64,000 nucleotides of DNA, taken from contig NZ_AUAX01000008.1 in NCBI RefSeq assembly GCF_000428945.1, positions 310,001 to 374,000 on the forward strand, read 5' to 3'. This document shows, in pieces, positions 24,102 to 33,121 of the stretch (position 1 is the first letter of the stretch; each line of letters opens with the position of its first letter). The notes under the pieces are model-generated. The model saw nothing but the letters and a program-made list of their open reading frames with translations, was not told where the DNA came from and ran no database searches. Source of the DNA: Hamadaea tsunoensis DSM 44101. Its GTDB lineage: Bacteria; Actinomycetota; Actinomycetes; Mycobacteriales; Micromonosporaceae. A program made the position numbers and the translations under genes.

Positions 24102-27100
24102 TCAGGGCTTGTAGACCCCGAACTCCCAGAGCGAATACCCGTATGTAGTCGCTCTCGCGGTTCCGTTCATCCGTACGTACCTCGCCGAGGTGTTCAGGTT
24201 GATCTCGTCGAAGCCGCCGTCGCCTGTGGTGGTCGCGTACGCCTGCGTCCAGTTGGTGCCGTCGTTCGACACCTGGATCTGGTACGCCGTCGCGTACGCG
24301 GCTTCCCAACCTAGCTCGATATGGTTGATCGCCGTAACCGCCCCCAGGTCCACCTGAATCCAGGCGGTCGGTACCCATTCGGAAGCCCAACGGGTGGTCC
24401 AGTTGCCGTCGACCGCGTACGCGGGCAGCTGGGGACCGTTCGTCCCGGTCGGCTGGTAGGTCGACGCGGTGGCCGTCTTGCCCAGGGCCACGTTGGTGCC
24501 CGGGATGCTCGGCGGGACCACTTTCAGCGACTTCTCCTCGATGCCCACGTTGCCGTGGCCGTCGAAGGCGTACACGTAGATCTTCCACACCCCGAGCTGC
24601 TGGGGCGCCGTGACGGTGAACTGGCCGTTGCCGGTCTGGGTGAACGTGACGTTGCTCAGGCCGGTGCCGCCGGAGATGTACTTGTCGCTGTACATCAGGT
24701 TGTAGCGGATGGCGTCGCCGTTGGGGTCGCTGGCCGCGACGTTGACGGTGAAGGTGCCGCCCGCGGGGACCGCCGTCTGGTTCGACAGCGTCATGCTGGT
24801 GATCTCCGGCGGCGTGTTGGCCGCCGCCACCCCGGTGTACGCCTTCTGCAGCGCGTAGAAGCCGAGCCGGTGCCAGCCGCCGGTGTAGGTGTTCAGCCAG
24901 ATGCCGCCGAAGTCGTTCTCCAGGCCGTAGTGGAACTCGGTGCCGCCGAGCGCGACGCCCGGGTGGCCCTTGATCGCGTTCCAGCTGGCCGTGTACCCGT
25001 CGCGCTTCTGCAGGTCGGTCGGCTCGGTCGGCACCCCGTTGACGTCGTTGGGCACCTCCCACTCGCCGGCCGGTCCGCCCTCGGTGATGATGTACGGCTT
25101 GGTGTAGCCGCCGTCGATCCAGGCCTGCTTGACCCCGGTGATCGCGCCGTAGGAGTTCACGGCGAGCAGGTCGAGCGCGGGCGAGTACTGCTTGTAGTAC
25201 GGCCAGGCCCCGGTCCACGCGTCGGTCGAGGTGACCGGGTGGTTGGGGTCGGCCGCGTGGATCGCCACCGCGAGGTCGTTGACGTACTTGGCGTACCCGA
25301 CCCGGCGGGCCTCCACCTCGGCGGCGGACAGGCCGTGGTCCTGCATGGTGAGGATGACCTCGTTGCCGACGTCCCACATCAGCACGCCCGGGTTGTTCTT
25401 CAGGGCGTTGACGCGGTTGATGATCTCGGTCTTGGTGTTCGCCATGTAGGTGGTGTCGTTGACGTAGTCGGCACCCTGGTTGAGCCAGTGCCCGACGATC
25501 ACCTTCTGGCCGAACCGGGCCGCCGTGTTGAGCAGCGCCGGGGTGTTCGTGTCGTCCACGCCCCAGGTGCGGATCGTGTTGACGCCGGCGTTCTTCAGGT
25601 CACGCATGTACCCGTCGGCCGCCTGCTGCGGCGGGCCGTAGGTCAGACCGCGTACCTCCCACGGCTGGCCGCCGACCTGCAGCTGCCAGTTGCCCTGGGT
25701 GCCGGTCACCTTGACGACGCTCGGGCCGGCCGGGATCGCCGGGTCGGTCATCGCCGCCGGCGTGCCGCCGGTCTGCTTCTGCACGGTCACCGAGTCGACG
25801 CTCATGACCCCGCCCGACGTGGTGTCGGCCGTGGGCACCGTCTTGCCGGCGATCGCGCTGGCGTACGAGCCGCCGATCGGCAGCTCCAGGCGCAGGAAGA
25901 AGCCGTGGTGCACGGCCGCGTCCCAGGCCGCGACGCCCACCTGCGACTCGCGTACCTGCCAGGTCTGTACGCCGTCGAGGTACCAGCGGATCTCCTCGTC
26001 CGTCTTGGTCCGGTCGATGACCTGCGCGTACTCGTGGAAGGCGGTCTGGCAGCCCGAGCAGGTCGCGAGGCCGCTGGTACGCCCGTTGTACTCGCCGCAC
26101 GGCCCGTCCGGGGCCGATCCGCAGTGCAGCGTCTGGGACAGCTGGCTGCGCCCGTTGACCCCGCTCATGATGTCGGTCTCGCCGACGGAGGGCCAGTTGT
26201 TGTAGTTGCCCCGGTACGCCGCCCCGGTCGCCCGGAACGCCGGCCAGTAGCCGAGCTGGTTGGCCACGTTGGGCTGCTGGATGACGGCCGCGATGCGCAG
26301 CTGCTCGCCGGGGTTGGCGGCGAAGTCCGTCCGCTGCGACTCGATCCGGCCCGACGTCCAGTTGCCGGCGCCGTCGCGGATCGCCTTGATGTTCAGCTTG
26401 CCGCCGCCGTCGAGGTAGACGTTCGCGGTCGAGGCACTGGCGGTCTCCACCTCACCCGTGCCGAAGTTGGCCGCCCCGCCCGGGTAGCTCGTCCCGGTAC
26501 GCAGCAGCCAGTTGGCCGCGGCCGGCGAGGTGTTGGCGGTGCCGGCGAAGTCGTCCGACCACACCGTCGTCCAGTTGCCGGACGGTGACGGGCTGGTCGA
26601 CGGCTGCGTGCTCGGCGAGGCCGACGGCGACGTGGGCGTACCGCCGAGGAAGACCTGGAACTCGAACAGCGAGTAGCCGTAGCCGGTGCCCCGGACCGTG
26701 CCGTACATCCGCACGTAGCGGCCCGAGCCGGACAGGCCGGTCAGGTTCTGCGTACCACCCGTCCCCGTCGTGGTGGTGTAGATCGACTGCCAGTTCGTGG
26801 AGCCGTCGTTCGAGACCTGGATCTGGAACGACTTGCCGTACGCCGCCTCCCACTGCAGCTGCACGCCGCAGATGCTCTGCACGGAACCGAGGTCCACCTG
26901 GATCCACTGCGGGTCGGCGAAGGCGCTCCCCCAGCGCGTACCGGTGTTGCCGTCGAACGCGGACGCCGCCGTGTTGCCGCCCTCGACCGAGGACGCCGAC
27001 GACGGCTTGTTCAGCGCCGCGTTGGTGGTGCCGCACGTGGGCGGCGGGGTCGAGCCGATCGAGCCGAAGACCTGGAACTCGAACAGCGAGTAGCCGTAGC

Positions 27101-27578
27101 CGCCGACCCGGGCCGTGCCGTACATCCGCACGTAGCGGCCGCTGCCGGTGACGGTCAGCGTCTGCGTCCCGCCCGTGCCGGTCGTGGTGGAGTAGATCGT
27201 CTGCCAGTTCGTCGAGCCGTCGGCCGACGTCTGGATCTGGAAGCCCGTCGCGTACGCCGCCTCCCACTGCAGGACGACCTTCGAGATGGTGGCGGTCGCG
27301 CCGAGGTCGACGCTGATCCACTGCGGGTCGCTGAACAGGCTCCCCCAGCGGGTGGTGGTGTTGCCGTCGACGGCGTACGCCGCGGCGGTCGAGGCCCCCT
27401 CGCTGGACGAGGCGGTCACCGGCTGGCCCTGGGACAGCAGGGTGTCGGCGGCGGTGGCCGAGGTGAAGGGCACGATCACCACGGCGAGGGCCGCGACCAG
27501 CGCGGCGACGGCGGCGGAGAGGGCGCTCCGCCGGTGTCTGGTCCCACGCAGTCGCGTGACCAGGGAACGGGGATTCAT
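24102..27578 (-). CDS. Secreted multidomain beta-glucanase with three F5/8C domains
   Basis: 1158 residues. A long signal peptide (AxA near residue 44) is followed by two F5/8-type C (discoidin/CBM32-like) domains (about 45-172 and 185-315) and a Pro/Ser/Thr linker. A GH16-like domain (about 330-600) and a GH2/GH72-like TIM barrel (about 620-920) come next; the barrel has acid/base Glu in DVGNEV (about 738) and nucleophile in ITEGGP (about 832). An Ig-like domain (922-1018) and a third F5/8C domain (1022-1158) close the protein. The GH16 motif reads GETDIMS (about 469), so the usual second catalytic Glu is Ser and this domain may only bind glucan. The gene has an operator 33 bp upstream and is probably induced by beta-glucan breakdown products. 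Confidence 0.92.
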   Translation of the reverse strand: MNPRSLVTRLRGTRHRRSALSAAVAALVAALAVVIVPFTSATAADTLLSQGQPVTASSSEGASTAAAYAVDGNTTTRWGSLFSDPQWISVDLGATATISKVVLQWEAAYATGFQIQTSADGSTNWQTIYSTTTGTGGTQTLTVTGSGRYVRMYGTARVGGYGYSLFEFQVFGSIGSTPPPTCGTTNAALNKPSSASSVEGGNTAASAFDGNTGTRWGSAFADPQWIQVDLGSVQSICGVQLQWEAAYGKSFQIQVSNDGSTNWQSIYTTTTGTGGTQNLTGLSGSGRYVRMYGTVRGTGYGYSLFEFQVFLGGTPTSPSASPSTQPSTSPSPSGNWTTVWSDDFAGTANTSPAAANWLLRTGTSYPGGAANFGTGEVETASASTANVYLDGGGKLNIKAIRDGAGNWTSGRIESQRTDFAANPGEQLRIAAVIQQPNVANQLGYWPAFRATGAAYRGNYNNWPSVGETDIMSGVNGRSQLSQTLHCGSAPDGPCGEYNGRTSGLATCSGCQTAFHEYAQVIDRTKTDEEIRWYLDGVQTWQVRESQVGVAAWDAAVHHGFFLRLELPIGGSYASAIAGKTVPTADTTSGGVMSVDSVTVQKQTGGTPAAMTDPAIPAGPSVVKVTGTQGNWQLQVGGQPWEVRGLTYGPPQQAADGYMRDLKNAGVNTIRTWGVDDTNTPALLNTAARFGQKVIVGHWLNQGADYVNDTTYMANTKTEIINRVNALKNNPGVLMWDVGNEVILTMQDHGLSAAEVEARRVGYAKYVNDLAVAIHAADPNHPVTSTDAWTGAWPYYKQYSPALDLLAVNSYGAITGVKQAWIDGGYTKPYIITEGGPAGEWEVPNDVNGVPTEPTDLQKRDGYTASWNAIKGHPGVALGGTEFHYGLENDFGGIWLNTYTGGWHRLGFYALQKAYTGVAAANTPPEITSMTLSNQTAVPAGGTFTVNVAASDPNGDAIRYNLMYSDKYISGGTGLSNVTFTQTGNGQFTVTAPQQLGVWKIYVYAFDGHGNVGIEEKSLKVVPPSIPGTNVALGKTATASTYQPTGTNGPQLPAYAVDGNWTTRWASEWVPTAWIQVDLGAVTAINHIELGWEAAYATAYQIQVSNDGTNWTQAYATTTGDGGFDEINLNTSARYVRMNGTARATTYGYSLWEFGVYKP

Positions 27579-27610
27579 GGGTTCTCCTGACAGGGGTGGG
27601 AGTCAATGTT

Positions 27611-27624
27611 GGAGAGCGCTCTCC
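27611..27624. promoter_or_regulatory. LacI-type operator of the glucanase gene
   Basis: GGAGAGCGCTCTCC, 33 bp upstream of ATG 27578 on the reverse strand. Identical to the sites at 23940 and 27888. The position overlaps the expected transcription start region, fitting repression. Confidence 0.9.
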
Positions 27625-27738
27625 GTTTGTTACGCCCAAATAACGCCGCTGTCAAGACACCCCCACCCCGACCAGCGCATCCCCGGTAACACAAACCTCG
27701 ACCCCGCCAAGATCCGGTCCGCGTGCTGGCCAAGATCC

Positions 27739-27803
27739 GGTTTGGATCAGGGTTTCGCACGTAATCTTGGCCCAAGATTCGGGTGATTTCCCTGATCCAA
27801 ACC
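27739..27803. repeat. Nested palindromes between divergent glucanase and glucosidase genes
   Basis: Outer arms GGTTTGGATCAGGG (27739-27752) and CCCTGATCCAAACC (27790-27803) are perfect complements. Inside them lies a 17-nt palindrome AATCTTGGCCCAAGATT (27763-27779). GCCAAGATCCGG also occurs twice just upstream (from about 27707 and 27729). The DNA could form a cruciform, insulate the divergent promoters, or bind a second regulator. Confidence 0.8.
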
Positions 27804-27847
27804 AGATCATGGGGCCGGCGCCGAAGGCGCGGGTGAGAAGGGCGGGG

Positions 27848-27901
27848 TTGACAGCGGGGGTGCGCTTCGCGACTCTGGACCGCGGGTGGAGAGCGCTCTC
27901 C
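27848..27901 (+). promoter_or_regulatory. Promoter and LacI-type operator of the GH1 gene
   Basis: TTGACA at 27848-27853, 17 bp, then GACTCT at 27871-27876 as weak -10. The operator TGGAGAGCGCTCTCCA, a perfect 16-bp palindrome, spans 27887-27902, just downstream of the expected start of transcription and 34 bp before ATG 27936. This is a classical repressor geometry. Confidence 0.75.
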
Positions 27902-27935
27902 AAGCATGATCCCGAGTGGACCGAAAGGCAGGACG

Positions 27936-29279
27936 ATGACGCAACGGCGCTTCCCGGCGGGCTTCTGGTGGGGTGCGGCGACCGCCGCCTACCAGATCGA
28001 GGGCGCGGTCGACGTGGACGGCCGCGTACCGTCCATCTGGGACACCTTCTGCGCCGAGCCCGGCCGCGTCGCCCACGGCGACACCGGCGCCGAGGCCGCC
28101 CAGCACTACCGCCGCTACCGCGAGGACGTCGGCCTGATGCGCGAGCTCGGGCTCGGCGCGTACCGGTTCTCGATCTCGTGGGCCCGCGTCTTCGGCGGCG
28201 AGACCCGCGGGCTCGACTTCTACGACCGGCTCGTCGACGAGCTCTGCGCCGCCGGGATCAAGCCCGTCGCCACCCTCTACCACTGGGACCTGCCGCAGTC
28301 GCTCGAGGACGGCGGCGGCTGGCTCGCCCGCGCCACGCCCGAGCGCTTCGCCGACTACGCCACCGCCGCCGCCGAGCGCCTCGGCGACCGCGTCGCCCTG
28401 TGGTGCACCGTCAACGAGCCCTGGTGCAGCGCCTTCCTGGGTTACTCCTCGGGCGCGCACGCCCCGGCGCGGGCAGAGGGCGCCGCGGGTCTCACCGCCG
28501 CGCATCACCTGCTGCTCGCCCACGGCCTGGCCAATCTGGCTGTACGCGCAGCCGCCCCCGACGCGCTCGTCAGCTGCGCCCTGAACCAGGGTGCCGTCCG
28601 GGCCGTCTCGGACTCCCCCGCCGATCTCGATGCGGCGCGGCGGATCGACGGGCTGCTGAACAGGCTGTTCGTCGACCCGATCCTGCGCGGCGCGTACCCG
28701 GAGGATGTCCTGGAGGACACGCGGACCGTGACCGACTGGTCGTTCGTGCAGGACGCGGACCTGAAGGCCATCAGTACGCCGATCGACGTGCTCGGCGTCA
28801 ACTACTACCAGCCTGACCTGGTCGGTGCCGCCGCCGAACCGCAGACCGGGCCGTGGCCGTTCCCGGGGTCGACCGGGGTGGCCTTCCACAAGACGCCCGG
28901 CCCGCTCACGGAGATGGACTGGACGGTCGACCCGAGTGGCCTGTTCGAGCTGCTCACGCGGCTGAAGCGGGATTACGACGTGCCAGTGATGATCACCGAG
29001 AACGGTGCCGCGTACGCCGATGTCGCCGCGGACGGCCGGGTCGCGGACCCCGACCGGATCGCCTACCTCGACGGGCACCTGAAGGCGGCGCACGACGCGA
29101 TCACGGCCGGAGTCGACCTGCGCGGATACTTCGTCTGGTCGTTGCTCGACAACTTCGAATGGGCGCTGGGCTACGGCAAGCGGTTCGGCATCGTGCACGT
29201 CGACTACGAGACGCAGCGGCGGACGCTCAAGGACAGCGCCCGGTGGTACCGCGACGTGATCGCGGCCAACGGGCTATGA
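27936..29279 (+). CDS. GH1 beta-glucosidase, cytoplasmic
   Basis: 447 residues. ATG 27936 is chosen over 27906 because AGGCAGGA lies just upstream, and the earlier start would fall against the operator. The N-terminal signature [19 protein letters not shown] is present, as are the acid/base Glu in [10 protein letters not shown], the nucleophile Glu in [11 protein letters not shown] and the aglycone Trp/Glu block [20 protein letters not shown]. No signal peptide, so it hydrolyses imported cellobiose or other beta-gluco-oligosaccharides. It is clearly related to the second GH1 at 61733-63121. Under control of the adjacent LacI-type operator. Confidence 0.96.
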   Translation: MTQRRFPAGFWWGAATAAYQIEGAVDVDGRVPSIWDTFCAEPGRVAHGDTGAEAAQHYRRYREDVGLMRELGLGAYRFSISWARVFGGETRGLDFYDRLVDELCAAGIKPVATLYHWDLPQSLEDGGGWLARATPERFADYATAAAERLGDRVALWCTVNEPWCSAFLGYSSGAHAPARAEGAAGLTAAHHLLLAHGLANLAVRAAAPDALVSCALNQGAVRAVSDSPADLDAARRIDGLLNRLFVDPILRGAYPEDVLEDTRTVTDWSFVQDADLKAISTPIDVLGVNYYQPDLVGAAAEPQTGPWPFPGSTGVAFHKTPGPLTEMDWTVDPSGLFELLTRLKRDYDVPVMITENGAAYADVAADGRVADPDRIAYLDGHLKAAHDAITAGVDLRGYFVWSLLDNFEWALGYGKRFGIVHVDYETQRRTLKDSARWYRDVIAANGL

Positions 29280-30320
29280 GCTCGGGTAGTCGTCGCGGCT
29301 GCTGAACACGCCGACGACCGTGCCGTGCGGCACGTCGAACCCGATCGTGAGGAACCGGCCCGGGGCGATCTCGACGCTCGACGGGTTGGCCTGGTCGTAG
29401 TGGCCGGAGTCGTACAACTCGATGTCCGGCCACCCGTTCCAGGTCTCGGCCGGCCGCGGCACCACCCGGGCGACGGTGTTGCGCCGCGGCGAGAACCGCC
29501 GGGACGTGTCCCCGTACGCGACGAGCACCCCGCCGTCGCCCAGCGTCAGGACGTGGTGGGAGGAGGCCGGCAGATCGGTTTCGGCGGGCGGGCTCCAGGT
29601 GTGCCCGCGATCCGCCGACCGCGACAGGTACGCGTGCTTCGCCGTCGTCCGGATCAACGCGACGATCCCGCCGTCGGGCAGCACCGTCAGGGTCGGCTCC
29701 TGGAAGTGGAAGGCGTGCCCGGACGCGACGACGGCGGCGGTCTCGGCCGGCCAGGTACGCCCGCCGTCCAGGCTGCGCACGACGACCGCCCGTTCGAGCT
29801 TCAGCGCGTCGCGTACGTGCACCTCGGCGGCCGGATCGAGCAGCCGCTCCGGGTCGGTCCCGTACACCGGCAGCAGCAGGTCGCCGCCGGGCAGCTCGAC
29901 GGGCGCGCCGTGCGACACCGCCCAGCGCATCTGGTCGCCGCCGACGAGCACCGGCGCCGACCAGGTCCGGCCGCCGTCGGCGCTGCGCACGACATAGGTG
30001 CCCCAGACCCGGAACGGCCGGCCGGCCTCGGCCTTCCATTCGAGGACGAAGTAGCTGAGCAGGACGGTACCGTCCGAGAGTTGCACGAGTTTCGGATCGC
30101 GGTCGTCGTGCTCGCCGTCGACGGCCACCCGCGGCTTCGACCAGGTGGCACCGTCGTCGGCGGACTCGACGAGCATGACGCGCCCGTCGGCCCGGACGTG
30201 ACCGGTGCTCTCCCGGTACGCGCACAGCACACGGCCGTCCGCGAGGCGTACGGCGTCGGGAAAGTGCGGCAGGGTGCCCGGTGTTGCGCGGGCGACGATG
30301 ACGGACGGAAAGGTCACCAT
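29274..30320 (-). CDS. Sialidase-fold (BNR repeat) protein, cytoplasmic
   Basis: 348 residues with four Asp-box repeats ([32 protein letters not shown]), the mark of a six-bladed sialidase propeller. The N-terminal catalytic triad element of true GH33 enzymes (FRIP) is not evident: [20 protein letters not shown] is in its place. It may therefore be a different exo-glycosidase or a non-enzymatic member. No signal peptide. Its stop overlaps the GH1 gene end by 6 bp, tail to tail. It is unlike the secreted GH33 at 38634 beyond the Asp boxes. Confidence 0.85.
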   Translation of the reverse strand: MVTFPSVIVARATPGTLPHFPDAVRLADGRVLCAYRESTGHVRADGRVMLVESADDGATWSKPRVAVDGEHDDRDPKLVQLSDGTVLLSYFVLEWKAEAGRPFRVWGTYVVRSADGGRTWSAPVLVGGDQMRWAVSHGAPVELPGGDLLLPVYGTDPERLLDPAAEVHVRDALKLERAVVVRSLDGGRTWPAETAAVVASGHAFHFQEPTLTVLPDGGIVALIRTTAKHAYLSRSADRGHTWSPPAETDLPASSHHVLTLGDGGVLVAYGDTSRRFSPRRNTVARVVPRPAETWNGWPDIELYDSGHYDQANPSSVEIAPGRFLTIGFDVPHGTVVGVFSSRDDYPSS

Positions 30321-30407
30321 GACCTCACCGTAGTCCTCGGTTCCGGCGGCAGCACGACACCCGCCCGGCGTTGCGTACCGGGTTCATCCTTGTGCTGCGG
30401 GCCTTTG

Positions 30408-30593
30408 TTAGGGAACGGTGCGTTCGATCGCCGCGGGGCCGAGTTCGGCGAGTTCCCGGGCGGCGCGTTCGATGTTGTGCGGCGTCGGATCCCAGCCCTT
30501 CGCCATGGCCAGGTCCACCGGATCCCACGGCTGGTCGGCCCCGGTCCGCAGGACCAGGTGATCTTCCCGGGCGAAATCAGCGTCTTCGGTCAT
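30408..30593 (-). CDS. Small acidic hypothetical protein
   Basis: 61 residues starting at the second of two adjacent ATGs (30593). AGGAGG lies 6 nt before it and only 3 nt before the first (30596). Sequence MTEDADFAREDHLVLRTGAD and a helical C-terminus NIERAARELAELGPAAIERT. No family recognised. A good ribosome site and codon pattern make it a likely real gene. Confidence 0.65.
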   Translation of the reverse strand: MTEDADFAREDHLVLRTGADQPWDPVDLAMAKGWDPTPHNIERAARELAELGPAAIERTVP

Positions 30594-30674
30594 CATCGAC
30601 CTCCTTCTCGCTTCGCCCAATCTCCCACAGGTCGGACCTGGTCTCAAGCACTCCCGCCGAGGCACTCTCGTGTC

Positions 30675-31586
30675 ATGACAACTGCCGCGGTCTTCGACCG
30701 CTTCGGACCGCCGGACGTGCTGTACTTCGCCGAGATGCCGGATTCCGAGCCCGGCCCCGGCGAGGTACGCGTCCGCGTCGCGGCGGCCGGCGTACAGCCT
30801 TTCGACGTCAAGTTCCGCTCCGGCGCCATGTCCGCCTTCATGCCCGCCACCTTCCCCCAGCGCCTCGGCAACGAGTACGCCGGAACCGTCGAAGCCGTCG
30901 GCCCGGACGTCGCGGAGTTCTCGGCCGGCGACGAAGTGCTCGGCTCGGCGATGCTCTGCGCGTACGCGACCCACGTCGTCGTGCCCGCCGCCACCGTCGT
31001 GCGCAAACCGGCCACTCTCGACTTCCCCTCGGCGGCCGCGCTGGTGGCGGCCTCGCAGACCGCGTCCGGCGCCCTCGACGAACTGTCCGTCGGCGCGGGC
31101 GACACGCTGCTCGTGCACGCGGCGGCCGGTTCCGTCGGCACCGTGGCCGTCCAGCTGGCCCGGTTGCGCGGCGCCACCGTGATCGGCACGGCCTCCCCGG
31201 CCAACCACGACTACCTGCGGTCGCTGGGTGCGATTCCGGTGGCGTACGGGGACGGCCTGCCCGCGCGCGTGGCTTCCGCGGCCGCGGGCCCGGTGACCGT
31301 CGCCCTCGACGCGATCGGCGGCGACGCCATCGCGCAGTCCACCGAGATCGTGGCTGACCGGCACCGCATCGGCACCATTGTGGACGACCGCCTCGCCGCC
31401 GAACACGGGATCCGCGTCGTCCGCGCCGGCCGGTCCCCGGAGCGCCTGTCGCAGGTCGTCGCCCTGGCGGCCCGGGGCGAACTGGTCCTGCCACCCCGCG
31501 CGTACGCCTGGAAGGACGTCGTCGAAGCGCACCGCGACCAGGAGACCGGCCACGGGCGCGGAAAGATCGTTCTGGTGATGGAGTGA
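30675..31586 (+). CDS. NADP-dependent MDR/zeta-crystallin-type oxidoreductase
   Basis: 303 residues. It is a GroES-like N-terminal domain (GEVRVRVAAAGVQPFDVKFR; GNEYAGTVEAVGPDV) followed by a Rossmann domain with HAAAGSVGTVAVQLARLRGA, the AxxGxxG motif of quinone reductases. Zinc-binding residues of alcohol dehydrogenases are absent. The protein probably reduces quinones or enones with NADPH. Single-gene unit with its own terminator; it diverges from the small gene at 30408. Confidence 0.92.
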   Translation: MTTAAVFDRFGPPDVLYFAEMPDSEPGPGEVRVRVAAAGVQPFDVKFRSGAMSAFMPATFPQRLGNEYAGTVEAVGPDVAEFSAGDEVLGSAMLCAYATHVVVPAATVVRKPATLDFPSAAALVAASQTASGALDELSVGAGDTLLVHAAAGSVGTVAVQLARLRGATVIGTASPANHDYLRSLGAIPVAYGDGLPARVASAAAGPVTVALDAIGGDAIAQSTEIVADRHRIGTIVDDRLAAEHGIRVVRAGRSPERLSQVVALAARGELVLPPRAYAWKDVVEAHRDQETGHGRGKIVLVME

Positions 31587-31589
31587 GCG

Positions 31590-31619
31590 GATGCCGCCCG
31601 GGTCGTCCCGGGCGGCATC
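31590..31619. terminator. Perfect stem-loop terminator
   Basis: GATGCCGCCCGGG at 31590-31602 pairs fully with 31607-31619 around a TCGT loop. It lies 4 bp past the oxidoreductase stop and also faces the convergent membrane-protein gene ending at 31638, so it may act in both directions. Confidence 0.9.
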
Positions 31620-31637
31620 TCCTTCGGGTCTGGTGAC

Positions 31638-32120
31638 CTAGTCGGCGTCGGCCAGGCGGTGCTTGCGGGCGCGCCAGCCCTCGCGCAGTTCCAGCGGCAC
31701 GAAGACGAGGGTGACCACGATGTCGGCGACGACCGCCCACACGATCACGTTCGTGGGATTGAGGTGGGTCAACCCGGCGTCCGCGGCCCAGCTCGGCTTC
31801 AGGCCGAGGGGCGGGAAGCCCTCCCAGAACAGGAACCACAGCAGCGGAATGATCCCGAGCGCGATCCCGTACGCGGTGAAGTGGCCGGCCTTCGAGAACA
31901 GCACGCCCACGACGGCGGCGACCACCAGGTAGAGCACCACGGCGACGCGGCCGCCCGTGTCACCGGGGAACCGGTCGCCGACGAAACCGCCGACCGACTT
32001 CGCGCCGTCGAGCGTCTGCCGCCAGAACACCGCCAGCAGAACGATCACGGCGACGATCAGCACCGCGAACAGCAGGCCGCGGACGAAGCGCGCGCCGCCG
32101 CCCTCCCTCTCCGTCGTCAT
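31638..32120 (-). CDS. Small multi-pass membrane protein
   Basis: 160 residues from ATG 32120; the purine tract GGGAGGGAA is 6 nt upstream. About four hydrophobic segments are seen: FVRGLLFAVLIVAVIVLLAV, VAVVLYLVVAAVVGVLFSKA, YGIALGIIPLLWFLFWEGF and VIVWAVVADIVVTLVFVPLE. The C-terminal tail is basic. No family assigned. The longer upstream frame runs into a repeat-bearing non-coding region. Confidence 0.78.
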   Translation of the reverse strand: MTTEREGGGARFVRGLLFAVLIVAVIVLLAVFWRQTLDGAKSVGGFVGDRFPGDTGGRVAVVLYLVVAAVVGVLFSKAGHFTAYGIALGIIPLLWFLFWEGFPPLGLKPSWAADAGLTHLNPTNVIVWAVVADIVVTLVFVPLELREGWRARKHRLADAD

Positions 32121-32492
32121 CGACGTTCCCTCCCCTTGATCAACGGCCCCCGCTAAGCCGATCGATTTTCGCATCGAGGTCCATAATGGGCGCCACCCGC
32201 AAGCACGGTGTTCCCCGCCGAAAAGCTGACCCCGCGCTGAGAAGGTCATCCCGATCGATCGCGCCTTGGGCAGGCCCGGCATTTGTCGTCATCGACTCTC
32301 CGGCCCCACGTGTGGGCGGGTCGCCGCACGCTTGGCCCGTTCCGATTGTGATCGAGTGCCCGGAAGCTGTAGTGATTGATCTACATTGCTTGATCAAGGG
32401 CCGGGGAGCTGCAAAAACGGGTCGATTTTGACAGCATGTGGGTACTTGATCAAGCCTTCGCGTCACGATGAAGCCCAACGCCCCAGCGGTCG
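32121..32492. other. Non-coding stretch, AT-richer than surroundings
   Basis: No gene with convincing codon structure is visible. TTGATCAA-type palindromes recur at 32136-32143, 32389-32398 and 32445-32454 (CTTGATCAAG in the last two). These resemble the ends of the 25-bp repeats that follow at 32493, so the block may be a degenerate extension of the same array. Confidence 0.6.
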
Positions 32493-32640
32493 GTGATCGT
32501 CTTCCGCTATAACGGCATTCCCGGCCATCTCGGCGTGATCAAATACCGCTAATTCGGCAAGAAAACGCTCTCCTGCCGTATGAGCGGTACTCGATCAAGG
32601 GAATCGGCATCGCAGTGCCGTCATAGCGGTATTCGATCAC
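32493..32640. repeat. Symmetric array of four 25-bp repeats
   Basis: Four 25-bp units: two in reverse orientation (32493-32517, 32535-32559) and two in forward orientation (32574-32598, 32616-32640). Each reads TGCCG, four variable bases, then AGCGGTATTCGATCAC or a close variant. Spacers are 17, 14 and 17 nt and differ in sequence, so the array is symmetric about position 32566. This suggests binding sites for a dimeric or oligomeric protein rather than a simple hairpin. Confidence 0.85.
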
Positions 32641-33121
32641 GCTGACCGTGCCGCAGCCCCGACCTACGGCGTCCCCACATACGCGTACCGGGGCTGCGGT
32701 CGAATCCAGGTTCTCGAACCCTTGTCGGGGATCAGCGGCGGCCGGTACGCGACGACGTGCGCATGCGTACCGGGAAGAGACCTGTCCGGAGTGGAGGGAT
32801 GGAGTCGAGCCGCAACCGGGCGCCCCGACGAGCGGCCGGGTGCAGCCATCCGTCCGTGCGAGCGTGCGCCGACTGCCATTCGGCCAGCCAACGAGCGAGG
32901 ACGAGCCGCGCCCCCATGGTTCCGCGCATCATGCGATCACGGTAGCGGCGACCGGCGACACTTCGCGCGCCATATTCGGCCGCGACAGTCCCGCCATCCC
33001 GCCGCGAGGCGCGACCATCACGCCTGGCTGAGGTGACCATTGCCGCCTGGCGGAGGTGACCATTGCCGCCCGGCCGAGGTGACCATCGCGTATGGCGGGC
33101 GCGACTGTCGCGTATGGACGG
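32641..33121. other. Non-coding stretch downstream of zinc-ribbon gene
   Basis: No supported gene. An 11-bp stem CCGCAGCCCCG (32651-32661) pairs with 32689-32699 around a 27-nt loop. The part from 33030 holds 23-bp tandem repeats. Short frames on both strands are Arg-rich and lack ribosome sites or conserved motifs; a decayed gene on the reverse strand (32732-33040) cannot be excluded. Confidence 0.55.
33030..33098. repeat. Three 23-bp tandem repeats
   Basis: GAGGTGACCATTGCCGCC plus five variable bases at 33030-33052 and 33053-33075. A diverged third copy, GAGGTGACCATCGCG and on, is at 33076-33098. They lie 24 bp past the stop of the gene ending at 33122. Confidence 0.85.

Noticed and set aside
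32493-32640. CRISPR array
   Set aside because: Only four repeats, in mixed orientation, with spacers of 14-17 nt and no cas genes.
32641-32760. tRNA gene
   Set aside because: TCGAATCC and TTCTCGAACCC look like T-arm pieces, but no cloverleaf or acceptor stem can be folded around them.
32732-33040. Reverse-strand gene of 102 codons
   Set aside because: Overlaps the 23-bp tandem repeats, has no ribosome site and no recognisable motif; at most a decayed gene.
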